Source of the DNA: Rhodococcus sp. G-MC3
GTDB taxonomy: Bacteria > Actinomycetota > Actinomycetes > Mycobacteriales > Mycobacteriaceae
DNA: 64,000 bases
Assembly (NCBI RefSeq): GCF_030063335.1
Contig: NZ_JASISW010000024.1
Coordinates: 1 to 64,000 of the forward strand
Reading direction: 5' to 3'
A program made the translations under genes and the position numbers. Positions 26,736 through 35,353 of this stretch are shown in pieces. The notes under the pieces are model-generated. The model had not been told where the DNA came from. It made no database searches and saw only the letters and a program-made list of their open reading frames with translations. Within the stretch, counting starts at the first letter, position 1; every line of letters begins with the position of its first letter.

Positions 26736-27745
26736 TTGACGACCGCCGTCGCTGCGTGTCCGTCGCCGTAGGGCAGTTCCGTGTCGACGGGTTCGGTCAA
26801 CCGGCCGTAGGTGTCCGGCCTGCGGGTGAGCAGGAAGGGAAAGAGCTCGAGCCATTCCCGGCGCTGGTCGAGGTCGAGATCCGCCACGAGAACCGCTGGT
26901 TCGTCGCGGGGCGCCTGGACGAGTACGCGTCCGTACGGATCGGAGATGAACGAGGACCCGTAGAACGTGATCTCGCCTTCGTCGCCGCACCGGTTCGGTA
27001 CCACCATGAACAGACCGCTCGCGATGCCGTTGGCGACGATGACCTGCTGCCACAACGGCTGGGTATCGAACTTCGGGAACGACGGCTCCGAGCCGATAGC
27101 AGTGGGGTAGGCCAGGATTTCGGCCCCGCCGAGGGAGTAGCTACGGGCGACCTCGGGGAACCACTCGTCCCAACAGGTCGGGAGGCCCACTCGGGCGCCG
27201 TCCAAGCCTTCCGGCGTGTAAACGGGGTAGGGCTCGTCGGTGCCTGTTTCGGGGCTCGTTGCGGGGCCGGGGCCGGGTCGAAAGTAGGTGTCCTCGTAAT
27301 ATCCCGCCGAGATGGGGATGTGGAGCTTCCGCGTGCGAGCCAGTAGCTCGCCCGTCGGGCCGACCATGATGGCGGTATTGAAGCCAAGCCCGTCGGCCTC
27401 TTCGGCCTTTTCGTACAGTGACGCATGGACGACGATGTTGTTCTCGCGGGCGGCCTCCGCGGCCAGGGCGAACGTCGGGCCGGTCAGCAGATTCTCGGCG
27501 TCCTTGCCGGGGTTGGCCGACGCCCGGGTATCCGCGGGGTAGCGAAGGAGAGCGATCTCCGGCAGGAACACGACCTTCGCGCCGAGGTCCGCAGCCTCCT
27601 TGATGGCGCCCATCAATTCCTGGCGTAGGGCATCGGCGTCGGGATTCCAGCGGTGTTGCACCAGCCCGACGCGCAGAGGCGTGCGGTCGCTCGGGCTTGT
27701 GCGAGTCAGCGCCTCGGGGGCGGTGAGATTGGTGAGGGTCAGCAT
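26732..27745 (-). CDS. aguB: N-carbamoylputrescine amidase
   Basis: A 337-residue nitrilase-superfamily hydrolase that releases putrescine, CO2 and ammonia. The Glu-Lys-Cys triad is E63 (FLPEIAL), K140 (TRKLHIP) and C191 (LPTCWDEWFPE), the last being the N-carbamoylputrescine amidase form. It is longer than the usual 290-300 residues because of an N-terminal extension and a proline/glycine-rich insertion near residues 155-172. It begins the aguBA unit, divergent from the TetR gene with an operator between them. Confidence 0.92.
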   Translation of the reverse strand: MLTLTNLTAPEALTRTSPSDRTPLRVGLVQHRWNPDADALRQELMGAIKEAADLGAKVVFLPEIALLRYPADTRASANPGKDAENLLTGPTFALAAEAARENNIVVHASLYEKAEEADGLGFNTAIMVGPTGELLARTRKLHIPISAGYYEDTYFRPGPGPATSPETGTDEPYPVYTPEGLDGARVGLPTCWDEWFPEVARSYSLGGAEILAYPTAIGSEPSFPKFDTQPLWQQVIVANGIASGLFMVVPNRCGDEGEITFYGSSFISDPYGRVLVQAPRDEPAVLVADLDLDQRREWLELFPFLLTRRPDTYGRLTEPVDTELPYGDGHAATAVVK

Positions 27746-27760
27746 CGGGACTCCTAGTAA

Positions 27761-27777
27761 AACGAATGTGATTCGTT
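27761..27777. promoter_or_regulatory. 17-bp operator between aguB and tetR
   Basis: AACGAATGTGATTCGTT has perfect seven-base arms around GTG. It lies 16 bases upstream of aguB and 68 bases upstream of the divergent TetR gene, and fits a TetR operator controlling both. Confidence 0.75.
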
Positions 27778-27844
27778 AAGTATGGTGGACGTTTGGCCCA
27801 AGCGCAACAGCTGTGCAGAATTGCTGAAAAGTAGGAGAAAAGCT

Positions 27845-28441
27845 GTGGGACGACCGCCGAAACCCCTACTCGACCTCGACCGAATCACGTCGGCGGCGCT
27901 CGACCTGGTCGAGGAATCCGGCGGTTTCACGATGCCGCAGCTGGCCAAGAAGCTGAAGGTGAGCCCGTCCTCGCTGTACAACCATGTGTCGGGGCGCGAC
28001 GATATCGTCGAACTCCTACGGGGCCGCGCGATGTCCGACGTCGAGATGCCCGAGGCCAAGACGCCGTGGCGCGATGCCGTCGCACAGATCGCTCGCGGTT
28101 ATCGCGGGAGCTACGGCCGATACCCGCGGCTGATACCGCTGCTCACGGCGCAGGCAGTGAACAACAGTGCCGCGTTCGGGATGTACAATACGCTCGCGAA
28201 AGTTCTCACGGACGCAGGATTCAGCGCTGCAGATGTGCTGCGCGCCATCACCGTCCTCGACAGTTTTGTCCTCGGTTCCGCATTGGACCTGGCAGCTCCC
28301 GACGCGCCGTGGGAGAACAGTGCCGAGGTCGGTCAGGAATTTCGAGCCGCTCTGGATACTGCTGGAACGCGTGAAGCCCGATCCGAAGATGCCTTCGAAT
28401 TCGGGCTTCACGCATTGCTTTCCGGTCTCAGTCCTCGATAA
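27845..28441 (+). CDS. TetR-family regulator of the agmatine/amine cluster
   Basis: A 198-residue one-component repressor. The GTG start has AGGAGA seven bases upstream and opens VGRPPKPLLDLDRI, the usual TetR beginning. The helix-turn-helix is FTMPQLAKKLKVSPSSLYNHVSGRDD; the C-terminal ligand domain resembles the TetR_C_33 group. It is divergent from aguBA, and its last 14 bases overlap the end of the permease gene transcribed toward it. A polyamine or agmatine ligand is likely from context. Confidence 0.88.
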   Translation: MGRPPKPLLDLDRITSAALDLVEESGGFTMPQLAKKLKVSPSSLYNHVSGRDDIVELLRGRAMSDVEMPEAKTPWRDAVAQIARGYRGSYGRYPRLIPLLTAQAVNNSAAFGMYNTLAKVLTDAGFSAADVLRAITVLDSFVLGSALDLAAPDAPWENSAEVGQEFRAALDTAGTREARSEDAFEFGLHALLSGLSPR

Positions 28442-29945
28442 CGAGCGCCGGCGTCTCCTTCTTCAGGATCTGACCCTGAAAGAATTCGGGCATCCTGACG
28501 GCGATGACGAACATGAGCACGATGCCCAGCGCGATGATGCCGACGCCGATCACGAACACCATTCCGATTCCGAACACCGCAGAACCACTGCCGAATTCGG
28601 GGTCCCACGCGTCGACCGAGGTCTGCAGGAACACCACCACCATGCCGACGCCGCCGAGCAGCGGTGCGAGGAACTTGAAGAAGAAGTTCCGCACGGAGGT
28701 GAACAGTTCCTCGCGGAAATACCACACACAGGCGAATGCTGTTATGCCGTAGTAAAAGCAGATCATCAGGCCGAGCGCGGCAATCGTATCGGTCAGAACG
28801 TTGTCGCTGACCACGCGCATCACGGCGTAGAAGCCTGCCGATGCCACGCCGGACACGATCGTCGCAAACCCGGGGGTGCTGAAACGCGGTGTGATGGAAG
28901 CGAACCTCTCCGGAATCGCCCTGTAGTGGCCCATGGCGAGCAACGTGCGCGCGGGGGAGATGAACGTCGCCTGCAGGGACGAGGCGGAGCTGCTGAGAAC
29001 TGCAAGCGAGAGCAGCACCGCGAACGGCCCCATCACAGGACTCGCCAGCGCGGCGAACACATTGTCGGTGGTGTCGGGGTTCTGCAGCCCGTTGCCGGTG
29101 TCGCCCGTACCGGCGAACAACAACGTCGCGACAGCCGTCAACAGGTACAGGACGATGATGAAGAAGACGGTGACGAGTGCTGCACGCCCCGGGATCTTCG
29201 CGCTGCCCGCGGTCTCCTCGTTGACCGTCAGACACACATCCCAGCCCCAGTACATGAAGATCGACAGCGACAGACCAGCGGTGAACGCCGAGAAACTCTC
29301 GATTCCGAAGGGGTCGAACCAGCTGAGGCTGAAGCTGATGTCATCGGCGCCGTCACCCTGGCCGATCTTGACGAACGCGGCGACGATGAACCACGCCATG
29401 ACCACGAGCTGGAACGTCAGCATGGTGTACTGCACGATCTTGGTTTCCTGCATCCCGCGGTAGCAGAGCCACGCGGACAATGCCATGAAGATGAGGCACG
29501 TCGCGATGTTGACAGGCTTGTTACCGGACAGGTCGGCCAATGAGTCGTTGCTGGTCACCTGCGCCAGAAACAGATAGAAGAAATCGACGGCGACGCCCGC
29601 AAGGTTCGAGAGCACAATGATGGTCGCGGCAATCAGACCCCAGCCGCCCATCCAACCTATGTAGGGACCGAATGCCTTCGATGCCCATGTGAACGACGTG
29701 CCGCTGTCCGGCTCCGCCGCATTCAACTCGCGATAGCCCAACGCCACCAACAGCATCGGGATGAAGCCGACGATGAAGATAGCCGGTAGGTGGACGCCCA
29801 CCTCGGACACCGTCGGGCCGAGCGAGGCCGTCAGTGCATACGCCGGCGCGATGGTGGAGATGCCGAGTACAACGCTGGCCATCAGGCCGAGCTGGCCGGC
29901 GGACAAGCCTTTGGACTCGACCTGAATCGACTGGGACGCCTTCAT
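28428..29945 (-). CDS. Amino acid/polyamine permease (APC family)
   Basis: A 505-residue transporter with about 12-13 helices, beginning KGLSAGQLGLMASVVLGISTIAPAYALTA, the signature of the APC branch that includes putrescine and amine transporters. It differs from the two AnsP-like permeases of this window. Its start overlaps the stop of the universal stress protein gene by four bases, so it is coupled to the amine oxidase operon. Import of putrescine or agmatine is the contextual guess. Confidence 0.86.
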   Translation of the reverse strand: MKASQSIQVESKGLSAGQLGLMASVVLGISTIAPAYALTASLGPTVSEVGVHLPAIFIVGFIPMLLVALGYRELNAAEPDSGTSFTWASKAFGPYIGWMGGWGLIAATIIVLSNLAGVAVDFFYLFLAQVTSNDSLADLSGNKPVNIATCLIFMALSAWLCYRGMQETKIVQYTMLTFQLVVMAWFIVAAFVKIGQGDGADDISFSLSWFDPFGIESFSAFTAGLSLSIFMYWGWDVCLTVNEETAGSAKIPGRAALVTVFFIIVLYLLTAVATLLFAGTGDTGNGLQNPDTTDNVFAALASPVMGPFAVLLSLAVLSSSASSLQATFISPARTLLAMGHYRAIPERFASITPRFSTPGFATIVSGVASAGFYAVMRVVSDNVLTDTIAALGLMICFYYGITAFACVWYFREELFTSVRNFFFKFLAPLLGGVGMVVVFLQTSVDAWDPEFGSGSAVFGIGMVFVIGVGIIALGIVLMFVIAVRMPEFFQGQILKKETPALVIED

Positions 29946-30823
29946 GATCGATCTCCGCCGCCGCGCGGGACGACGATCATCGGGACGGGAAGCACACGAA
30001 GGATCTTCGCTGCGGTGGAACCAAGGAAGAGTCGACGAGGTTGTCCGAGTCTGCTCGAGCCGACCATCAACAGATCACCGTCGTGCCAGTCGAGCGAGGT
30101 GACGGCTTTCTCGATGCCGCTGCCCTCGGCGAGAATCGAGACAACTTCGGCGCCCTCCGGCAAAGCCGACTGCGCCCGTTGGAGGTTCTCCGTTGCCTTC
30201 GCGAGGTCACGCTCGCGCGCCGCCTTCGTCGTTGTATCCTCGCCTGCGGTGCGGCTGTCGATCGATACCAACGACAACAGACGTAGCGGTACCGATGCCG
30301 TGGTGCTCAGGTAGTACGCAGCATCTGTCAACGCCTCGGCGCCGGGACGATTTCCGACGGCGCAGGTGATCTCGCGGATTCGGCCCGCCGAGTTGTGGCG
30401 TGTTCCGCGTGGCGCAAGAGCCAGCGGCACGTGCGCGACGTGCAGCAGCTCGCTGGTGACGCTGCCGATCGCATGGCGTCCGAGTAGTCCGTCGCTCGCC
30501 GCGCCGACCACGATCATGTAGGCCTCGCGCTCGGTGGCGATGTCGATGAGGCCCTGCGCGAAGGACTCGTCGAACAGGAGATGGCCCTCGGCGGAGATGT
30601 CGGTGGGGACGAGCTTCATGGCGTCGGAAAGCCACTCGGTGGCCTGATCGACGAGGATGTTCTCGTAGGCGACTTCGACCGGTGCCTTCGACGGCACCGG
30701 CCGATCGCACGGCAGCACAATGCAGATGTCCAGCTCGGCCTGCAGGGTGCGCGCCAGGACGGCGGCGAGTGCTATCCCGTCCTCACCGCTCGGTGTTGCT
30801 TGATAGCCGACGATCAGGCGCAT
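29942..30823 (-). CDS. Universal stress protein, two UspA domains
   Basis: A 293-residue cytosolic protein made of two UspA folds (residues 1-145 and 150-293). The ATP-binding signature is visible in each half: VGAASDGLLGRHAIGS and VGSSRLGQPRRLFLGS. Tandem Usp proteins are usually dormancy or redox responders in Mycobacteriales. Here the gene is embedded between an amine oxidase and the permease, 12 bases after the oxidase stop and overlapping the permease start, which suggests a role in stress caused by hydrogen peroxide or aldehyde from amine oxidation. Confidence 0.9.
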   Translation of the reverse strand: MRLIVGYQATPSGEDGIALAAVLARTLQAELDICIVLPCDRPVPSKAPVEVAYENILVDQATEWLSDAMKLVPTDISAEGHLLFDESFAQGLIDIATEREAYMIVVGAASDGLLGRHAIGSVTSELLHVAHVPLALAPRGTRHNSAGRIREITCAVGNRPGAEALTDAAYYLSTTASVPLRLLSLVSIDSRTAGEDTTTKAARERDLAKATENLQRAQSALPEGAEVVSILAEGSGIEKAVTSLDWHDGDLLMVGSSRLGQPRRLFLGSTAAKILRVLPVPMIVVPRGGGDRS

Positions 30824-30835
30824 GGGGGTGCCCTT

Positions 30836-32770
30836 CTAGTGACAGGAATCGGAATCGGTGTGACACGCCTTGGGGGGAGAAGGCTGCACATCGAGGGATG
30901 GGTTGCGATCGAAGAAGCCGAACGGTTTGAGCCAGAACGAGACTGTGTCGGCGGGCATCACGGGCCAGTCCTCCGGCCTGGTGATGTGGTGGATTCCGAA
31001 GGTGTACCAGAGAACGACGTCGGTGTTCTCGATCGGCCGATCCGCCGCCGTCCACTCGGGCAGGCCGTGATCGATTCCGCTCTGGTTGACAAATTCGCCA
31101 CTGGGCCAACGCTCGTCGGGAGAGTTGGGCGTCACCCACACGGTGTGGCCGATGACCTGTGCGCGCTGAAACACCGGTGACTCGGGGTTGAACATCGACG
31201 GAATCGCCGCGCCCGGAACCAGTTTGTACGCGGGATGCGTTCCGAGACCGTTGGTGACGTTGTCGTTGACGACTTTCCACGCTTTCTGCGTGTTCCAGTC
31301 GAAATCCTGTTTGCCCTCGGCCTCGGTCGTCAGCGGCGTGTTGACTTGGGTGAGCGCAAGACCGTACGGATTGTCCGGTCCCATCGGGACCTGCTGGGTC
31401 TGACTGGAATAGACGGTGTTGTGGGTTCCGTCGATGTCGAGATCGAGGCGGGCGACGAGGAAGTGCTGGTGGTAGGGCGCGTAGGTGCGGTTGTCGACCA
31501 ACGTTCCGGAGGGATGGCTGCCACCCTCGGCGAAGTGAGTGACGACCATGATGCCCGTCGCCCGGACTTCGCACTCGATGCTGCCGTCCTGGTAGAAGCG
31601 CCAATAGACGAGGTATTCGTAGTTAGCGACGGTGGCGTGGAAGCTGATCGTCAGGCGGCGCATGCGCCTGACTTCGGCACCGGCGTCGTGATCGATGTGC
31701 TTCCACAGAACGGCGTTGTCTTCTTCGTGGATGCAGATGGCGTTGGTGATCGTGTAGGGCTCACCCTTGCTGTTGTGCAGCACGGCGTCGAGGTAGCGGA
31801 TCTCGCCGAGGCAGTCGCAGCCCAGTTCGAGGGAGGTGGTCATGAACCCGAGACCCCACTCGCCGATGTCGAACGCCGTGCGTCGGTAGTGATCCTCGCT
31901 GTGATCGCGGTATGGAACAACCATCTCCGCGAAGGACATTCGGTTCGCCACCGACCGGACGTTGCCGTTGTCGTTGTACGTCACCGCATGCAGCGTCATG
32001 CCCTCCCGGTAGTTGAAGCCGACTCGCAGTGACCAGTTCTGCCAGGTGAGCAGGTTGCCATCGAGTTCGAACGACGGACCCTCCGGCTGAGTGATCTCGA
32101 GCGGCTTCAGCGCCGGCCGGGTGCTGGCGTTCCTGATGCGCTCCGGTATGTGCCGTGGCACATACTCGCCCATGATCTCGGGACGCTCGACGCGATAGGT
32201 ATCCTCGATCTCGAGCAGTTCCATCGTGTTGACGTCGATGACGCAGTGAAATCCGCCGACCGGACCGGCGTACGGGTTCGCGCCCTCGGCAGCTTTGACC
32301 CATGTGTCGGACCAGCCGAGGCGCCTGCCCTTGTACTTCTCCGGCGTCACCGCTTCCCCGTAGGTCCACGTATCCATGAACACCAGATCGAGATCGGTGA
32401 TGCCTCGATCTGCCAGTGCAGCAATGACATCGGGGTTGGCACGTAGCGCGGCGTCGGCCTCTTCCCACTCGTCGACGGTAAAGTTCGGCTGCACATCCGG
32501 GATGTGCGTCCACGATTCGGTGACGAGGTCGTCGAGTGAGACGACGGCTTTGAAGGTGGTGTTGTCGGCGGAGTTCAAGACGACCGACATTGCCCGACGA
32601 GTAGGCCGAGCGCCGCCCGAGTCGAATGCTGCGATCTCGGCCTTGAGAGGTTCGATCATCTCGATCGATGCATACCGCCAACCGTCGCCGACGCCGTGGT
32701 CGCGAGCAAGAGTGGCTGCGACCGAGATGAATTCTTCACTGTCGAGGGGGTCGAGCGGGTGGAAAGTCAT
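30836..32770 (-). CDS. Copper-containing primary amine oxidase
   Basis: A 644-residue quinoprotein that oxidises a primary amine to an aldehyde with release of ammonia and hydrogen peroxide. The topaquinone precursor is the first tyrosine of NYEY near residue 384, the copper ligands are HQH near 432 and the histidine in HHITRPEDWP near 595, and the catalytic aspartate lies in FDIGEWG. The tail KACHTDSDSCH is Cys/His-rich, as I recall for Arthrobacter phenylethylamine oxidase. Sequence is nearest that AGAO type, yet the neighbours point to putrescine or a related amine; substrate is uncertain. It is one base ahead of the aldehyde dehydrogenase unit. Confidence 0.93.
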   Translation of the reverse strand: MTFHPLDPLDSEEFISVAATLARDHGVGDGWRYASIEMIEPLKAEIAAFDSGGARPTRRAMSVVLNSADNTTFKAVVSLDDLVTESWTHIPDVQPNFTVDEWEEADAALRANPDVIAALADRGITDLDLVFMDTWTYGEAVTPEKYKGRRLGWSDTWVKAAEGANPYAGPVGGFHCVIDVNTMELLEIEDTYRVERPEIMGEYVPRHIPERIRNASTRPALKPLEITQPEGPSFELDGNLLTWQNWSLRVGFNYREGMTLHAVTYNDNGNVRSVANRMSFAEMVVPYRDHSEDHYRRTAFDIGEWGLGFMTTSLELGCDCLGEIRYLDAVLHNSKGEPYTITNAICIHEEDNAVLWKHIDHDAGAEVRRMRRLTISFHATVANYEYLVYWRFYQDGSIECEVRATGIMVVTHFAEGGSHPSGTLVDNRTYAPYHQHFLVARLDLDIDGTHNTVYSSQTQQVPMGPDNPYGLALTQVNTPLTTEAEGKQDFDWNTQKAWKVVNDNVTNGLGTHPAYKLVPGAAIPSMFNPESPVFQRAQVIGHTVWVTPNSPDERWPSGEFVNQSGIDHGLPEWTAADRPIENTDVVLWYTFGIHHITRPEDWPVMPADTVSFWLKPFGFFDRNPSLDVQPSPPKACHTDSDSCH

Positions 32771-32771
32771 G

Positions 32772-34217
32772 TCAGTTGGACTCCGTCGAGCTCATCACGT
32801 GCTTGAGGCGGGTGTAGTCCTCCACACCGTAAGCCGACAGGTCCTTTCCGTAGCCGGAATACTTGAATCCGCCGTGCGGCATTTCCGCGACGAGCGGGAT
32901 GTGGCAGTTGACCCACACAGCTCCGAAGTCGAGGGCAGCGGACAACCTCAGTGTGCGTCCGTGATCGGATGTCCAGACGCTGGAGGCGAGGCCGAACTCG
33001 ACATCGTTGGCGAGCTCGATGGCCTCGTCCTCGTCGGAGAACTTCTGGACTGTCAGGACCGGACCGAAGGTCTCCTCCTGGACAATTGGGTCGGACTGGT
33101 GCACGCCGGTGATGATGGTCGGCTCGAAGAAGAACCCGGTGTCGCCGATACGTTTTCCGCCGGTGACGATGGTGGCGTGTGGTCCGATGCCCTCCACCTT
33201 GGCGACGACCTGGCCGAAGTGATTGACATTGTTCAGCGGGCCGAGAAATGTATCGGGGTCGTCGGGGAGCCCGACCTTCAGGGTCTTGGCCTTGGCGACA
33301 AGGGCTTCGACGAGTTCGTCGTGAACGGATTCGTGGACCAGAACGCGGGTTACAGCCGTGCAGTCCTGGCCCGCATTGAAGAATGCTGCCTCGGCGATAC
33401 CGTCGGCGGTCTTCGTGAGATCGACATCATCGAACACCACCGCTGGTGCCTTGCCGCCGAGTTCGAGATGCGCGCGCTTGAGCTGCTTGGCAGCACCGAC
33501 CGCAACGGCGATTCCCGCGCGCACCGAACCGGTGATCGACACCAGTGCCGGAGTCTTGTGTTCGACAATCGCAGCTCCGGTGCCGCCGTTGCCCAGAACC
33601 ACGTTGAAGACACCGTCGGGAATGATGCCCTTGGAGATCTTCGCCAGTACGAGAGTGCTTTCCGGGGTCGTGTCACTGGGTTTGAGGACGATCGTGTTGC
33701 CTGCGGCGAGGGCAGGGCCGATCTTCCAGATGGCCATCATGAACGGGTAGTTCCATGGGGTGACCTGCCCGACGACGCCGAGCGGTTCGCGCCTGACGTA
33801 CGACGTGAAACCCTCCATGTACTCACCAGCCGACTTGCCCTCCAGCAAGCGGGCAGCACCTGCGAAGAAGCGAATCTGATCGGCGCCGACAGTGATCTCC
33901 TCGGCAGCGATCGTGGCCTTCGGCTGACCGGTGTTGCGGCTCTGCGCATCGACGAGCTCGTCGCTGGCGGCTTCGATGGCGTCGGCCAGCTTCAGCAGAA
34001 CCTTTTGACGCGCGCCAGGCGTCGTGCGGCCCCAGGTCTTGAATGCATTCTTTGCCGCGGACATCGCGGCGTCGACATCGGAGGCGTCGGAGATGGGGGA
34101 GTGGGCGACCACCTGCTCGTCGACCGGATTCACCACATCGAGCAGCTCGGTGCCCGAGGGCGTCACGAACTCGCCGTCGATGTAATTCTGCAGGACCTGC
34201 ACAGCCATTGTGTTCAT
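32772..34217 (-). CDS. Aldehyde dehydrogenase (aminobutyraldehyde type)
   Basis: A 481-residue NAD-dependent dehydrogenase. The catalytic glutamate lies in LELGGKAPAV and the nucleophile cysteine in NAGQDCTA near residue 285; TPWNYPFMMAIWK and GSVRAG shape the cofactor site. It resembles gamma-aminobutyraldehyde and betaine aldehyde dehydrogenases. As first gene of the amine oxidase-Usp-permease operon it would oxidise 4-aminobutanal to GABA, finishing agmatine breakdown begun by aguAB. A second in-frame ATG three codons in is also a plausible start. Confidence 0.92.
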   Translation of the reverse strand: MNTMAVQVLQNYIDGEFVTPSGTELLDVVNPVDEQVVAHSPISDASDVDAAMSAAKNAFKTWGRTTPGARQKVLLKLADAIEAASDELVDAQSRNTGQPKATIAAEEITVGADQIRFFAGAARLLEGKSAGEYMEGFTSYVRREPLGVVGQVTPWNYPFMMAIWKIGPALAAGNTIVLKPSDTTPESTLVLAKISKGIIPDGVFNVVLGNGGTGAAIVEHKTPALVSITGSVRAGIAVAVGAAKQLKRAHLELGGKAPAVVFDDVDLTKTADGIAEAAFFNAGQDCTAVTRVLVHESVHDELVEALVAKAKTLKVGLPDDPDTFLGPLNNVNHFGQVVAKVEGIGPHATIVTGGKRIGDTGFFFEPTIITGVHQSDPIVQEETFGPVLTVQKFSDEDEAIELANDVEFGLASSVWTSDHGRTLRLSAALDFGAVWVNCHIPLVAEMPHGGFKYSGYGKDLSAYGVEDYTRLKHVMSSTESN

Positions 34218-34342
34218 CCCTTCACGTGTTTCAGTTCTGCAAAGCCTGCACCCGGTCCGCGGTCTTCGCTACCCGACAAGATGTCGATTCGACTGCAACG
34301 TTGCGGGACAAAGTGGCGGGGGTCACGGTACCGTCGTTTCTC

Positions 34343-35332
34343 ATGAGCACCGAGATCGGACCAACGCAGATCGCGGACAACGTGTGGGCCTTCCTGTGGA
34401 TGCCGGGGAGTTGGGGCCAGGCCAATACCGGTCTGCTGGTGGATCCCGGAAGCGCGTCGATGGTGATCGACACGGTCTGGGACACCGTTCGCGCCCGGCA
34501 GATCACCGAGGAGACAGCAATACTCGTCCGGAACGCGCCGGTCACCGAGGTGGTCAACACCCATTCCGACGGTGATCACTGGTGGGGTAACGACAGCGTG
34601 CCCGCCGGCGCGCGCATCACGACGAGTACCGCGTCCCTGCATGCGATGAAGGAGGAAACGCCGCCATCGGGCGTACAAGCCTTCGCTTCGCTCGGATCGC
34701 TCGTGGGCTGGGTGCCAGGCCCACTCGGCGCGATGGGCAGCTACATGAACCTCATTCGGGGCGATGCAGCGTTCCCGAAGAAACGCCCGCGGCTGCCGGA
34801 CCATTCGTTCGATGTGACCGAGGAGATCCAGGTCGGAGCTCAGGAGGTCCGTTTGCGGTATCTGGGGCCTGCGCACACCGTCGGCGATCTCATCGCTCAT
34901 GTGCCCGGCGCCGGGGTCGTGTTCACCGGTGACCTTCTCTTCGTCGGGTCGACGCCGATCCTGTGGCACGGTCCGCTCGGCAACTGGATCGACGCGATCG
35001 ATCATCTGCTCTCGCTCGACGCTGCGACCTACGTGCCGGGGCATGGTCCACTCTGTTCCGGCGTGGAGATCCGGGCGCTGCGCGAGTACTGGATGTGGGT
35101 CGAGGCGGCGGGGCGCGAACATTTCGATGCCGGTGTCGAATCGGCGCATGCCGCGCGAAATATGATGCACTCGGCAGAGTTCGAACAGTTTGCCTCGTGG
35201 GATTCACCGGAGCGTCTGGTGCTCAGCCTGTCGACTCTGTACCGCCTGTGGAAGGGCGAGCCTGCCGCCCCGCCCACTCTCGCCCGCCGAGCCCGAGCCT
35301 TCGCCGACGCGGGAGCGCTGGTGAAAGAATAG
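34343..35332 (+). CDS. MBL-fold metallo-hydrolase
   Basis: A 329-residue metallo-beta-lactamase fold protein. The metal motif is NTHSDGDHWWG (H74, D76, D78, H79), followed by AHTVGDLIAH and GDLLF for the third ligand and aspartate bridge, and PGHGPL near the end. The Asp at the second position (HxDxDH) resembles alkylsulfatase-like and other broad esterase members. It is divergent from the aldehyde dehydrogenase and converges on ramB. Substrate unknown. Confidence 0.85.
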   Translation: MSTEIGPTQIADNVWAFLWMPGSWGQANTGLLVDPGSASMVIDTVWDTVRARQITEETAILVRNAPVTEVVNTHSDGDHWWGNDSVPAGARITTSTASLHAMKEETPPSGVQAFASLGSLVGWVPGPLGAMGSYMNLIRGDAAFPKKRPRLPDHSFDVTEEIQVGAQEVRLRYLGPAHTVGDLIAHVPGAGVVFTGDLLFVGSTPILWHGPLGNWIDAIDHLLSLDAATYVPGHGPLCSGVEIRALREYWMWVEAAGREHFDAGVESAHAARNMMHSAEFEQFASWDSPERLVLSLSTLYRLWKGEPAAPPTLARRARAFADAGALVKE

Positions 35333-35353
35333 CGCTGATTTACGGAGTGAAGA

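Noticed and set aside
28167..29543. 458-codon plus-strand frame opposite the permease
   Set aside because: His/Glu/Arg-rich shadow of the permease.
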